From HGM04593 sp045630965 (lineage in GTDB: Bacteria > Bacteroidota > Bacteroidia > Bacteroidales > Bacteroidaceae), in assembly GCA_045630965.1 (NCBI GenBank), contig JAZQTU010000002.1, forward strand, positions 1 to 62,067: a stretch of 62,067 nucleotides of DNA. Direction: 5' to 3'. The notes under the pieces are model-generated. The model was not told where the DNA came from, made no database searches, and was given only the letters and a program-made list of their open reading frames with translations. The position numbers and the translations under genes were made by a program. Positions 35,730-45,652 of this stretch are shown here, in pieces; the first letter of the stretch is position 1, and each line of letters opens with the position of its first letter.

Positions 35730-37184
35730 ATGAGACTTAGCGAACTACTAAAGGAGATACAATACACACGTCTGGTAATGCCAAAGGACGAGGCTGATGT
35801 ACTCGGTATAAACATTGATTCACGCCTTGTACAGAAAGGTGACATGTTCATTGCCATAAAAGGTACTCAAGCCGACGGACATTCATACATAGAATCGGCT
35901 ATAGAGAAAGGTGCCGTAGCAATTGTATGCGAGGATATGCCCGACAAGCAGAACCCTAATGTAGCGTACATAAACCTGCCAAATGCACAGAGTGTTACCG
36001 GAAAACTTGCTACGACTTTCTATGGCGACCCGTCAAGTAAACTGAAACTCGTCGGAGTTACCGGAACCAATGGCAAGACCACCATTGCCACATTGCTGTA
36101 CTCACTGTTCAGTGAAATGGGACACAAATGCGGTCTTCTCTCAACAGTATGCAATTATATAAATGGAAAGGCATATCCATCCACACACACCACCCCCGAT
36201 GCAATATCATTGAACAGACTGCTGGCAAATATGGTTGAAGAGGGATGCGAATATGCATTCATGGAGGTAAGTTCACATGCCCTTGCGCAGGAGAGAGTTG
36301 GAGGTCTTGAATTTGCCGGAGGTATATTCACAAACCTCACACGCGACCACATGGATTTCCATGAGAACATGGAGAACTACCTGAAGGCAAAGAAGAGTTT
36401 CTTTGACAAGCTGCCACGTAATGCCTTCGCAATAACCAACCTTGATGACAAAAACGGTCCGGTAATGGTACAGAACTGCCGTGCCGATATCAAAAACTAC
36501 TCATCTCGTACAATTTGCGATTACAAGGCACGTATAATCGAGGTACACCTTGATGGCATGATTCTTGAATTCAACAACATAGAATTCAACACATTGCTTA
36601 CCGGACGCTTCAATATCAGCAATCTGCTTGCCATATTCGGAACAGCCGTTGAACTTGGCAAGGAACCGGAAGAAGTTCTACGTATACTGAGCACACTTAA
36701 ACCTGTGTCAGGACGTTTTGAAACAATACACTCTGCCGACGGCATAACAGCTGTCGTAGACTACGCGCACACCCCTGATGCAATAAAGAATGTTTTAGGA
36801 ACCGTAAAGGAGGTACTGCGTATCAACGGGAAAATAATAACCGTAGTAGGTGCCGGTGGTAACCGTGACAAAGGCAAACGCCCCATAATGGCAGTAGAAG
36901 CTGTCAAAAACAGCAATAAGGTCATTCTGACATCGGATAACCCACGCAACGAAGAACCTCAGGATATTATAAATGACATGCTTGCCGGCCTTAATGACGA
37001 GCAGAAGAAGAATGTCCTTTCAATTACAGACCGTAGAGAGGCCATAAGAACAGCATGTTCATTGGCGGATAAAGGCGATGTGGTGGTTGTAGCCGGAAAA
37101 GGGCACGAAGATTATCAGGAAATTAAAGGTGTAAAACACCATTTTGACGACAAAGAAGTTATAAGGGAATTCTTTAATCTATAA
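35730..37184 (+). CDS. murE: UDP-MurNAc-tripeptide ligase MurE
   Basis: Adds the third residue to UDP-MurNAc-L-Ala-D-Glu in the cytoplasm. ATP-binding loop GTNGKTT with Lys116, the family SSHAL motif, and the C-terminal D403-N-P-R406 followed by NEEP. The DNPR motif marks enzymes that add meso-diaminopimelate rather than lysine, so the peptidoglycan should be of the DAP type. Length of 484 residues is usual. It is separated from ftsI by 35 bases, and mraY follows after five. Confidence 0.96.
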   Translation: MRLSELLKEIQYTRLVMPKDEADVLGINIDSRLVQKGDMFIAIKGTQADGHSYIESAIEKGAVAIVCEDMPDKQNPNVAYINLPNAQSVTGKLATTFYGDPSSKLKLVGVTGTNGKTTIATLLYSLFSEMGHKCGLLSTVCNYINGKAYPSTHTTPDAISLNRLLANMVEEGCEYAFMEVSSHALAQERVGGLEFAGGIFTNLTRDHMDFHENMENYLKAKKSFFDKLPRNAFAITNLDDKNGPVMVQNCRADIKNYSSRTICDYKARIIEVHLDGMILEFNNIEFNTLLTGRFNISNLLAIFGTAVELGKEPEEVLRILSTLKPVSGRFETIHSADGITAVVDYAHTPDAIKNVLGTVKEVLRINGKIITVVGAGGNRDKGKRPIMAVEAVKNSNKVILTSDNPRNEEPQDIINDMLAGLNDEQKKNVLSITDRREAIRTACSLADKGDVVVVAGKGHEDYQEIKGVKHHFDDKEVIREFFNL

Positions 37185-37189
37185 GAGCT

Positions 37190-38449
37190 ATGCTGCACTA
37201 TATTTTCAACCTTCTACAAAACACAGACCTACCCGGAGCAAGACTCCTGACCTATACTTCATTCAGGTCTTTGCTTGCAATTGTCTTGTCTTTGATATTG
37301 TCGGCATGGTTCGGCGGAGTTCTTATCAAGTACTTCAAGAAAAAACAGATAACAGAGACCTTACGCGAATTCGACAAGAACAATCTGAAAGCAGGCGTTC
37401 CTACAATGGGCGGTCTTATAATAATCATCGCTATACTTGTGCCATGTCTGCTTGTAGGACGCCTGAACAATGTATATATGATACTCCTGCTTGTCACAAC
37501 CGTATGGATGGGCATTCTTGGATTTGCCGATGACTACATAAAGACATTCAAGAAAAATAAGGAGGGTATTTCAGGTAAAGTAAAAATAATTTCACAGGTG
37601 GGTCTTGGACTATTCATAGGAATAACACTATACCTGAGTCCACAGGCGGTGATGAGGGAGAACATTACTGTTGAAACACATGACAACATTGAAACCGTGC
37701 ACCACAAAAAGATGCCCGAAAAACTCAATAAAACCACTATTCCGTTCATAAAGAACCATAATCTCGATTATAACGAAATAATGTCGTTCTGTGGTGAGTA
37801 CAAGGATGTTGCAGGATGGATACTTTTTATCATTGTAACAATACTTGTCGTCACAGCCGTGTCCAACGGAGCAAACCTCAACGACGGCATGGACGGTATG
37901 CTTGCCGGAAATGCAGCAATCATAGGCGTTGCACTTGCATTGCTGGCATATGTATCAAGTCATGTCGGATGGGCCGAATACCTTAATATAATGTTCTTGC
38001 CTGGCAGCGAGGAGGTTGTTGTTTTCACATTTGCATTCATAGGCGCATTGATTGGTTTCTTGTGGTATAATGCATTCCCGGCACAGGTATTCATGGGAGA
38101 TACAGGAAGCCTTACCATAGGAGGTATAATCGGTGTCATTGCAATACTAATACACAAGGAGATTCTGCTTATTCTGCTTTGCGGAATATTCGTTGCCGAA
38201 AACTTGTCAGTTATTCTGCAGGTTGCATATTTCAAGCAGGGAAAGAAAAAAGGAATCAAACAGCGTATTTTCCGCAGGACACCGCTCCACCACCACTACA
38301 ATGTAGAAGACGAAAAACTTGACAAGGAATGTACATACATATTCAAAGGTCCTGCAAGGCCAATGCACGAAGCAAAGATTACTTTGCGTTTTTGGATTGT
38401 AACAATAATAATGGCTGCAATAACCATTATGACATTAAAGATTAGATAA
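37190..38449 (+). CDS. mraY: phospho-MurNAc-pentapeptide transferase MraY
   Basis: Membrane enzyme that moves phospho-MurNAc-pentapeptide onto undecaprenyl phosphate to make lipid I. Key residues are present: FADDYIK at 112-118, NLNDGMDG at about 229-236, and the HHHYN histidine triplet near residue 364. At 419 residues it is about 60 longer than E. coli MraY. The extra part lies at about 150-208, a polar, Lys/Asn-rich insert between two membrane spans that I associate with Bacteroidales MraY. The stop overlaps murD by one base (TAATG). Confidence 0.96.
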   Translation: MLHYIFNLLQNTDLPGARLLTYTSFRSLLAIVLSLILSAWFGGVLIKYFKKKQITETLREFDKNNLKAGVPTMGGLIIIIAILVPCLLVGRLNNVYMILLLVTTVWMGILGFADDYIKTFKKNKEGISGKVKIISQVGLGLFIGITLYLSPQAVMRENITVETHDNIETVHHKKMPEKLNKTTIPFIKNHNLDYNEIMSFCGEYKDVAGWILFIIVTILVVTAVSNGANLNDGMDGMLAGNAAIIGVALALLAYVSSHVGWAEYLNIMFLPGSEEVVVFTFAFIGALIGFLWYNAFPAQVFMGDTGSLTIGGIIGVIAILIHKEILLILLCGIFVAENLSVILQVAYFKQGKKKGIKQRIFRRTPLHHHYNVEDEKLDKECTYIFKGPARPMHEAKITLRFWIVTIIMAAITIMTLKIR

Positions 38450-39780
38450 TGGAGAAGAAAATAATTGTATTGGGAGCTGGAGAAAGCGGTTGCGGTGCAG
38501 CCGTACTCGCCAAAAAACTGGGATTTGAGGTTTTTGTCTCAGATTTCGGTCACATTGCTGACAAATACAAGCAGATGCTTGACGAACATGCAATTGCATG
38601 GGAAGAGAAAAATCACAGCGAAGAGATTATACTCAGCGCCGGTGAGGTCATAAAAAGCCCTGGTATTCCGAACGAGGCACCCATTATCGTCAAGATAAAG
38701 GAGGCTGGAATACCTATAATTTCAGAAATTGAGTTTGCCGGACGATATACAAGAGCCAAAATGGTGTGTATTACAGGAAGTAATGGCAAGACAACCACAA
38801 CATCGCTCATATATCACATATTCCGTGAAGCCGGACTGAATGTAGGACTTGCAGGAAACATTGGCAAGAGCCTTGCCCTGCAGGTTGCCGAAGGAGACAA
38901 GGACTACTATATCGTAGAGTTGAGCAGTTTCCAGCTTGACAACATGTATGAATTCCGTGCCAATGTAGCAGTCCTGCTGAACATTACTCCCGACCATCTT
39001 GACCGATACGGATATGACATGCAGAATTATATCGATGCAAAACTGCGCATTCTACAGAACCAGGAGCCAGATGATGCATTCGTTTATTGGCATGACGACC
39101 CGATAATAAGAAAGGAGTTACCAAAATACAAGCATGGCAAACTCTATCCTTTCGCAGAAAAGATAGAAGAGAATCTGACAGCATATACTGATGCTGAGAA
39201 GATTGTTTTTACCGAGCCTGTTCCATTCAATATGGAGCTTGAAGAGTTGTCGTTGACAGGAAAACACAACCTTTACAACTCAATGGCTGCAGGTATATCA
39301 GCTAATGTTGCCGGAATACGCAAGGAAACGATACGAGAGGCTTTGGCAACATTCTCTGGTGTAGAGCACCGTCTTGAGAAAGTGGCAAAAGTAAATGGAG
39401 TTGAATACATCAATGACTCTAAGGCAACCAATGTAAACAGTTGTTGGTATGCTTTACAGAGCATGAAGACAAAAACCATACTCATTCTTGGAGGCAAGGA
39501 TAAGGGCAACGACTACAATGAGATAGCAGAACTTGTAAAGGAGAAATGCTGTGGACTTATATTCCTCGGTGCCGACAACAGCAAGTTGCACGAATTCTTC
39601 AAAGGATTCGGACTACCGATTGTTGACACGCACAGCATAGAAGATTGCGTAAAGGAGGCATATCGCATGGCAAAACCTGGAGAGACTGTATTGCTGAGTC
39701 CATGCTGTGCAAGTTTTGACCTTTTCAAAAGTTATGAAGAGCGAGGTAAACTATTCAAGGAGCATGTCTGTAAATTATAA
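38449..39780 (+). CDS. murD: UDP-MurNAc-L-Ala:D-Glu ligase MurD
   Basis: Adds D-glutamate to UDP-MurNAc-L-Ala. Visible motifs are the N-terminal UDP-binding VLGAGESGCGAA, the ATP loop GSNGKTTTTSL near residue 110, LNITPDHLDRYG, and the central NDSKATN. Length of 443 residues is standard. Its ATG overlaps the mraY stop by one base, and ftsW follows 11 bases after its stop. Order mraY-murD-ftsW-murG-murC is the classic dcw order. Confidence 0.96.
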   Translation: MEKKIIVLGAGESGCGAAVLAKKLGFEVFVSDFGHIADKYKQMLDEHAIAWEEKNHSEEIILSAGEVIKSPGIPNEAPIIVKIKEAGIPIISEIEFAGRYTRAKMVCITGSNGKTTTTSLIYHIFREAGLNVGLAGNIGKSLALQVAEGDKDYYIVELSSFQLDNMYEFRANVAVLLNITPDHLDRYGYDMQNYIDAKLRILQNQEPDDAFVYWHDDPIIRKELPKYKHGKLYPFAEKIEENLTAYTDAEKIVFTEPVPFNMELEELSLTGKHNLYNSMAAGISANVAGIRKETIREALATFSGVEHRLEKVAKVNGVEYINDSKATNVNSCWYALQSMKTKTILILGGKDKGNDYNEIAELVKEKCCGLIFLGADNSKLHEFFKGFGLPIVDTHSIEDCVKEAYRMAKPGETVLLSPCCASFDLFKSYEERGKLFKEHVCKL

Positions 39781-39791
39781 ACTACAATAAA

Positions 39792-41027
39792 ATGGGTGGT
39801 GACCAGTTAAAAAGAATCTTATTCAAAGGAGACAGAACCATTTGGATTGTCTTTTTCATTATCTGCGCGATATCCTGGGTGGAGGTATTCAGTGCAACCA
39901 GCCGACAGGTAAACGAGGCGGGTAGCTATTGGTTGCCTATTATCAAGCACACAATATTCCTTGTAGCCGGTATTGTTGTAGTGTGGATAATGCATAATAT
40001 GAAGGTTGCCTGGATAAAGAAACTGACACACCTAATCTATTGGCTTGGATTGGCCGGACTTATTTGGGCGCAGTTTGATGAAGGATCCAAGATTAACGAC
40101 AGTGCACGTTGGATAAAGATTTGGGGATTGACATTCCAACCTATGGAACTTGCAAAGATGGGACTTGTCATGGTTACCGCACTCGTAACATCACAACATC
40201 AGGACGACAACGGAACAGACCGTTTCGCACTGAAACGCATAGCCATATATGGTGCATTACCCATCCTTATAATATTAAAGGAGAACCTGTCTACCGCATT
40301 GATAATATTGTTGACCCTTTATGGAATGATGTTTGTATGCCGATATCCCGGCAAACAGATGCTGCGGATTCTGGCCATTGCAATTGCAACAATAAGCATA
40401 GGAGTTGTCGGAATAATGACAGCTCCCGAAAGTTGGGGAGAAGAGAAAGGCTTCAAGCAGAAAGTTATTACATGGAAACACCGTTTCGTTGATGCGACAT
40501 CCAGAAAACCTGTCACCGCCGAGGACTATGTGATTGTCAACGAGCAGAGAACATATGCAAACATCGCCATCGCATCGAGCCATATTTTCGGTTGCGGTCC
40601 AGGAAATTCGGTACAGCGCGACTTTATCCCACATGCCTATTCCGACTTCATTTATGCTATCATAATAGAAGAACTCGGTTTGGCAGGAGGTATCTTTGTA
40701 CTGTTGCTCTATATGACAATACTTTACCGTTGCGGCAAAATTGCCAAAAGATGCGAAGACCCTTACCCGGCATTCCTCATAATGGGAGTGGGAATGATCA
40801 TAACACTGCAGGCACTACTGCATATGTACATTTCGGTAGGCGATTTTGTAACAGGACAGCCATTGCCACTTATAAGCCAGGGAGGAACATCTGTAATCAT
40901 AAACTGCGTATACATAGGAATTATCCTCAGTATAAGCCGATATGCAAAGAAAGCAAGTGCCAATCCCAAGCAGAGCATGGAAGAGATTGAAAACGACAAC
41001 ACAGACGAAAACATCATAATATCATGA
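39792..41027 (+). CDS. ftsW: septal SEDS glycosyltransferase FtsW
   Basis: Polymerises lipid II at the division site with FtsI. Multi-span protein of 411 residues with SEDS motifs: a central NDSARWIKIWGLTFQPMELAK, the YSDFIYAIIIEELG segment holding the conserved aspartate region, and PLISQGGTSV near residue 360. The C-terminal tail of about 30 residues is acidic and polar. It is distinct from the rodA copy at 5883, so this chromosome has both SEDS enzymes. Its end overlaps murG by four bases (ATGA). Confidence 0.95.
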   Translation: MGGDQLKRILFKGDRTIWIVFFIICAISWVEVFSATSRQVNEAGSYWLPIIKHTIFLVAGIVVVWIMHNMKVAWIKKLTHLIYWLGLAGLIWAQFDEGSKINDSARWIKIWGLTFQPMELAKMGLVMVTALVTSQHQDDNGTDRFALKRIAIYGALPILIILKENLSTALIILLTLYGMMFVCRYPGKQMLRILAIAIATISIGVVGIMTAPESWGEEKGFKQKVITWKHRFVDATSRKPVTAEDYVIVNEQRTYANIAIASSHIFGCGPGNSVQRDFIPHAYSDFIYAIIIEELGLAGGIFVLLLYMTILYRCGKIAKRCEDPYPAFLIMGVGMIITLQALLHMYISVGDFVTGQPLPLISQGGTSVIINCVYIGIILSISRYAKKASANPKQSMEEIENDNTDENIIIS

Positions 41028-42160
41028 AAAAAGAGTATAGAATAATTGTGAGTGGAGGCGGAACCGGTGGACACATATTTCCGGCTCTATCCATTGCTGA
41101 TACTATAAAGAGAAAACATCCCGAAGCAAAGATTCTATTCGTTGGAGCTGACAACAGAATGGAAATGCAACGTGTTCCGGATGCAGGATATGATATTGTC
41201 GGATTGCCAATTGCCGGTTTTGACCGCAAGAACCTTCTCAAGAACATAAAGGTCCTGTGGCTCATACTCAAGAGTCAACGTATGGCAAAAAAGGTAATAA
41301 AGAAGTTTGCACCACATGCAGTGGTGGGAGTGGGAGGATATGCCAGTGGACCGACACTCAAGATGGCTGCAAGCATGAATATTCCGACACTTATCCAGGA
41401 ACAGAACTCATATGCAGGAGTAACCAACAAGATTCTGGCAAACAAGGCAAAAATGATATGCGTCGCATACGATGGCATGGAACGTTTCTTCCCCAAGGAA
41501 AAAATAAAGATTACAGGCAACCCTGTACGCAAGAACCTTGTTGACATGAGGGCAAACCGCAGCGAAGCCATGAAATCAATGGGACTCGATGAGCAAAAGA
41601 AATGTGTACTTATTGTAGGAGGAAGTCTGGGAGCAAGAAGCATAAATGAGGCTGTGCTTGCAAACATTGAATTGATAAGGGAACACAATGATATACAGTT
41701 CATCTGGCAGACAGGGAAGCTCTACTTTGAAGAAATGAAGGAGAGAAGCACAGCTATAGGCAGACCAGAGAACCTTAGAGTAACAGACTTCGTTTCGAAC
41801 ATGGCAGATGCTCTTGGAGCTGCTGACCTTGTTGTATCACGTGCTGGAGCCGGTTCAATTTCAGAATTTGCCCTACTTGGCAAAGCTGTAGTGCTTGTTC
41901 CGTCACCAAATGTATCGGAAGACCACCAGACAAAGAATGCCATGGCACTTGTTGAAAAGGATGCAGCAATACACGTAGCCGATGCAAAAGCAAAGGAAGA
42001 GATGATAAAGATTGCCATAGAAACAGTTCTTGACAAAGAGCGAATAGCCACTTTGGAAAAGAATGTTGAAAAACTTGGTAAACCGAATGCTGCTGATGAG
42101 ATTGCGGATGAGGTAATTAAACTTGCCGATACATATATCGAGAACAATTCACGAAAATAA
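41024..42160 (+). CDS. murG: lipid II synthase MurG
   Basis: GT28 glycosyltransferase that adds GlcNAc to lipid I on the inner face of the membrane. N-terminal SGGGTGGHIFPALSIA acceptor-binding loop, then GVGGYASGP, QEQNSYAG, the C-terminal GGSLGAR and the SRAGAGSISE UDP-GlcNAc pocket. Length of 378 residues is typical. Its start overlaps the ftsW stop; murC follows after 15 bases. Confidence 0.96.
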   Translation: MKKEYRIIVSGGGTGGHIFPALSIADTIKRKHPEAKILFVGADNRMEMQRVPDAGYDIVGLPIAGFDRKNLLKNIKVLWLILKSQRMAKKVIKKFAPHAVVGVGGYASGPTLKMAASMNIPTLIQEQNSYAGVTNKILANKAKMICVAYDGMERFFPKEKIKITGNPVRKNLVDMRANRSEAMKSMGLDEQKKCVLIVGGSLGARSINEAVLANIELIREHNDIQFIWQTGKLYFEEMKERSTAIGRPENLRVTDFVSNMADALGAADLVVSRAGAGSISEFALLGKAVVLVPSPNVSEDHQTKNAMALVEKDAAIHVADAKAKEEMIKIAIETVLDKERIATLEKNVEKLGKPNAADEIADEVIKLADTYIENNSRK

Positions 42161-42175
42161 AAAGGATATCAGCAA

Positions 42176-43558
42176 ATGAAACTTGAAGATATAAAATCTG
42201 TATATTTTCTCGGTGCCGGAGGTATTGGCATGAGCGCACTTGTACGCTACTTCCTGAGCGAGGGCAAACTGGTTGCTGGATATGACCGTACACCAAGCCC
42301 ACTCACAGAAAAGCTTATGGAAGAGGGAGCAATACTACACTTTGAAGAGGACGTTGAGCTTATACCCGAAGAATGCAAAAACCCAGAAAATACACTTGTT
42401 ATATATACCCCGGCAATACCTGCCGACCATAAAGAATGGGAGATATTCCGAAACGGCAACTTCAATATTAAAAAACGCGCCGAAGTACTTGGAATAATAA
42501 CAAAAGGTAAATCGGGTGTTTGTGTTGCCGGAACACACGGTAAAACAACGACGTCGACAATGACAGCGCACCTGCTGCACCAGTCACACGTAGATTGTGC
42601 CGCATTTCTTGGAGGTATATCAAAGAATTACCGAAGCAATCTCATACTCAGCGACAAGAGTGATCTTGTAGTGATTGAAGCCGATGAGTATGACCGCTCA
42701 TTCCTCCATCTTGAGCCATATGTGGCAACAATAACATCAGCAGACCCTGACCACCTTGACATATACGGCAACAAAGAGAACTATCTTGAAGCTTTCGCAC
42801 AATTTACCGGAAGAATAAGAGAAGACGGATACCTTATTATACATGAAGGACTAGAGGTTACACCACGCACGAAACCAAGTGTGAAAGTCTATACTTATGG
42901 ACGTGAGACCGGAGATTTCCATGCAGAAAATATAAGGATAGGTAATGGCAGGATAATTATTGATTATGTCTCACCATGGCAAACTATAAAAGATATTGAA
43001 CTTGGAGTCCCTGTAAGCATAAACATAGAAAATGGTATCACTGCTATGGCTATGTCAGAAATCTGCGGTGCCGATCCAGAGGAGATCAAACAGGGAATGG
43101 CAAGTTTTGCCGGTGCAGACAGACGCTTCGATTTTCATATAAAACAGAATGACCTTGTACTGCTCAGCGATTATGCCCATCACCCCGACGAGGTACGTGC
43201 ATGTGCAAAATCAATCAAGGAATTGTATAAGGAGAAGAAGATAACAGTACTGTTCCAACCGCACCTTTATAGCCGTACTGCCGATTTTTACAAGGAGTTT
43301 GCCGAAAGCCTTTCACTATTTGACAAAGTGATACTTGTTGACATATACCCTGCACGCGAGAAACCGATACCGGGCGTAACAAGTAAACTAATCTACGACT
43401 CCTTGTCGCCACAGGTTGAAAAGATGATGTGTAGCAGAAGCGATGTGGTAACTTGTATTGAAAATGAAAAGAATGGAATAGAAGTACTCGTTTCACTCGG
43501 TGCCGGAGATATTGAGAATGAGATTCCACAGATAAAAGAGATTCTTGAAAACAGATAA
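42176..43558 (+). CDS. murC: UDP-MurNAc:L-alanine ligase MurC
   Basis: First amino-acid ligase of peptidoglycan precursor synthesis. N-terminal UDP-binding FLGAGGIGMSALVRYF, ATP loop GTHGKTTTSTM near residue 120, EADEYDRSFL, and the C-terminal DYAHHPDEV. Length of 460 residues is usual. The stop overlaps the next ATG by one base (TAATG). The usual E. coli neighbour ddl is absent between murC and ftsQ. Confidence 0.96.
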   Translation: MKLEDIKSVYFLGAGGIGMSALVRYFLSEGKLVAGYDRTPSPLTEKLMEEGAILHFEEDVELIPEECKNPENTLVIYTPAIPADHKEWEIFRNGNFNIKKRAEVLGIITKGKSGVCVAGTHGKTTTSTMTAHLLHQSHVDCAAFLGGISKNYRSNLILSDKSDLVVIEADEYDRSFLHLEPYVATITSADPDHLDIYGNKENYLEAFAQFTGRIREDGYLIIHEGLEVTPRTKPSVKVYTYGRETGDFHAENIRIGNGRIIIDYVSPWQTIKDIELGVPVSINIENGITAMAMSEICGADPEEIKQGMASFAGADRRFDFHIKQNDLVLLSDYAHHPDEVRACAKSIKELYKEKKITVLFQPHLYSRTADFYKEFAESLSLFDKVILVDIYPAREKPIPGVTSKLIYDSLSPQVEKMMCSRSDVVTCIENEKNGIEVLVSLGAGDIENEIPQIKEILENR

Positions 43559-44301
43559 TGCTTAAAAAAATATTCAAATATCTGCTTGTAGCGCTCTTTG
43601 CAGGATATGCACTGTTCGCTATTGTCATCATACCTTCGTTCAAAAAAACCGAGGTATGCAACGGCATGCTTGTTTCTGTCGATGACAATGGCATGAACAT
43701 CATCAGCAGTGATGAAGTTCTTGATATCCTTGAGAAAGAAGGAATTGACCCTACAGGCAAGGAACTTGACAGCATCTTATGCAGTGATATCGAGACATAC
43801 ATAAACAACATATCGATAATTGACAAGTGTCAGGTCTATAAAAGCATAAAAGGATATGTCATTGTCAATATTGACTGCCGAATACCAATTATAAAGGTAC
43901 AGGACAAGAACAATGCCATATATCATATTGACAATAACGGCAACATAATACATGGTATACACAAGGCTCTTTACCTGCCTGTTGCAAACGGCGAAATAGT
44001 CGACAGTATGAGAAACGACATTACAGCCATAGCAAAAACAATACGCAAAGACAAGTTTTGGAGTTCACAGATAGAGCAAATCTATTTTGACAAGAACAAG
44101 AAAATAGTAATGGTTCCACGCGTCGGAAACCATATAATAGAGTTCGGAGAGGCCGAAAACATTGAAAAGAAGTTCCGCAAGCTATATACATTCTACCAAA
44201 ATGGTATGAATAATATCGGCTGGAACAAATACAGTAAGATAAATATTGAATTCAGCGATAAGGTTATTTGTACCAAAAGAGACAGATATGGGAAAAAATG
44301 A
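43558..44301 (+). CDS. ftsQ: FtsQ-like cell division protein
   Basis: Bitopic division protein with one N-terminal membrane span (about residues 8-26) and a periplasmic POTRA/FtsQ-like part. FtsQ is weakly conserved in Bacteroidota, but the segment IDKCQVYKSIKGYVIVNIDCRIPIIKV resembles the POTRA-to-beta junction. The position between murC and ftsA is diagnostic. Length of 247 residues is normal. The ATG overlaps the murC stop by one base and the 3-prime end overlaps ftsA by 14 bases. Confidence 0.85.
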   Translation: MLKKIFKYLLVALFAGYALFAIVIIPSFKKTEVCNGMLVSVDDNGMNIISSDEVLDILEKEGIDPTGKELDSILCSDIETYINNISIIDKCQVYKSIKGYVIVNIDCRIPIIKVQDKNNAIYHIDNNGNIIHGIHKALYLPVANGEIVDSMRNDITAIAKTIRKDKFWSSQIEQIYFDKNKKIVMVPRVGNHIIEFGEAENIEKKFRKLYTFYQNGMNNIGWNKYSKINIEFSDKVICTKRDRYGKK

Positions 44302-45649
44302 TTACATAACAGCTATTGAGATAAGTTCGTCAAAGATATCCGGAACTGTGGGTGTCAAGACTTACGAAGGAATAAAAATACTTGCAGCAGCAAGTGCCCC
44401 TGTAACAGGATTTATCTCCAAAGGTGTAGTACGCAATGTTGATGAGACCAGCAATGCAATAAACTACATTATCAACTCACTTGAAAGTAGCCTTGACAAT
44501 ATTGCAATCAAAAGAGCATATATTTCACTTGCAGGATTGACAGTACATTCTATAAGGTCAAAAGTAACACGCACTTTTGACAGCTATACAAAGATTACCC
44601 AAGAGATAATCAGTGAAATGGCTAAGGAGAATGATACGACATTCTGTGCACCAGATGGCTATACAAGAGTTCAGGCTATCAGTCAGGAATACAGACTCGA
44701 TGGCAAGATAGACAAGAACCCTATTGGAGCGCCTACAAGACAAATTGAGAGCAACTACTTGAACATTGTCATAAAGGAGCAATATCTCAAGCAATTGAAT
44801 GACAGTTTCAAGCAGGCGGAAATTGAAATAGCAGACAGTTTCTGTGCTGCGCGTATGGATGCAGACATTATCCTCTCGACAGATGCACGTCGTAACGGTT
44901 GTGCACTTGTGAACATTGGCGCAGAAACAACGACTATAGCCATATACAACAACGATATGATGCGCAAACTTGTCGTCTTGCCTCTCGGAAGCAACAACAT
45001 AACAATGGACTTGTGCTCTGCCCACATATCAATGGACGAGGCCGAGGAGATCAAGATTACACGTGGATATAAATCTCAAGGCTATGAAATAGGTAGCCTT
45101 GACACCGACACCATAAACACCATTGTAAACGCCAGAATGAATGAAATTCTGCAGAACGTAAAATATCAGATTGAGGAGTTCAATGAAAACGTCAATCATC
45201 TGATATTCACAGGTGGTGGTTCAAAGTTGAAGAACATGGAACTCCTGTTTGACGAATACTTGCCCAACTTCAAGTGCGAAATCATTTCAGAGCCACAGTT
45301 CAGCCTTGTAAGCAACGACAATGTAAACATACACGGCATATTCTCTACAGCTCTTTATAGTCTGTTGAAGCAAGGAAGTGAAAACTGCTGCGAAGAGATG
45401 AAACCGGCTGTATACACACCACCGGTAGAACAGGTTCTCAATTTTGAGGAAGAATATAGAGAAAACGAGGACGAAAAGATTGAAGAGATAAAAGAGAAAA
45501 AAGAAGAAAAGGTTGTTAAGGATTCCCATAAAACGAAGACCCAATCTCCTTGGGACAAATTATTCAAAAAAGTCAAACAAGGAACATTAGACTTTATTGA
45601 ACAGGCGACAAAAGACGAAGGGGATAACAACAATGATGACGACAATTAA
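44288..45649 (+). CDS. ftsA: cell division actin homologue FtsA
   Basis: Actin-like ATPase that anchors FtsZ to the membrane. ATPase motifs include YITAIEISSSKIS at the N-terminus, NIGAETTTIAIY in the middle and FTGGGSKL later. After the core (about residue 380) comes a charged Glu/Lys linker. Then follows PWDKLFKKVKQGTLDFI, an amphipathic helix that fits membrane targeting, and an acidic Asp/Asn tail of about 15 residues. Total 453 residues. The ATG at 44288 is preferred because MGKNDYITAIEI matches family starts; an ATG at 44246 would add 14 residues. ftsZ follows after three bases. Confidence 0.94.
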   Translation: MGKNDYITAIEISSSKISGTVGVKTYEGIKILAAASAPVTGFISKGVVRNVDETSNAINYIINSLESSLDNIAIKRAYISLAGLTVHSIRSKVTRTFDSYTKITQEIISEMAKENDTTFCAPDGYTRVQAISQEYRLDGKIDKNPIGAPTRQIESNYLNIVIKEQYLKQLNDSFKQAEIEIADSFCAARMDADIILSTDARRNGCALVNIGAETTTIAIYNNDMMRKLVVLPLGSNNITMDLCSAHISMDEAEEIKITRGYKSQGYEIGSLDTDTINTIVNARMNEILQNVKYQIEEFNENVNHLIFTGGGSKLKNMELLFDEYLPNFKCEIISEPQFSLVSNDNVNIHGIFSTALYSLLKQGSENCCEEMKPAVYTPPVEQVLNFEEEYRENEDEKIEEIKEKKEEKVVKDSHKTKTQSPWDKLFKKVKQGTLDFIEQATKDEGDNNNDDDN

Positions 45650-45652
45650 CAA

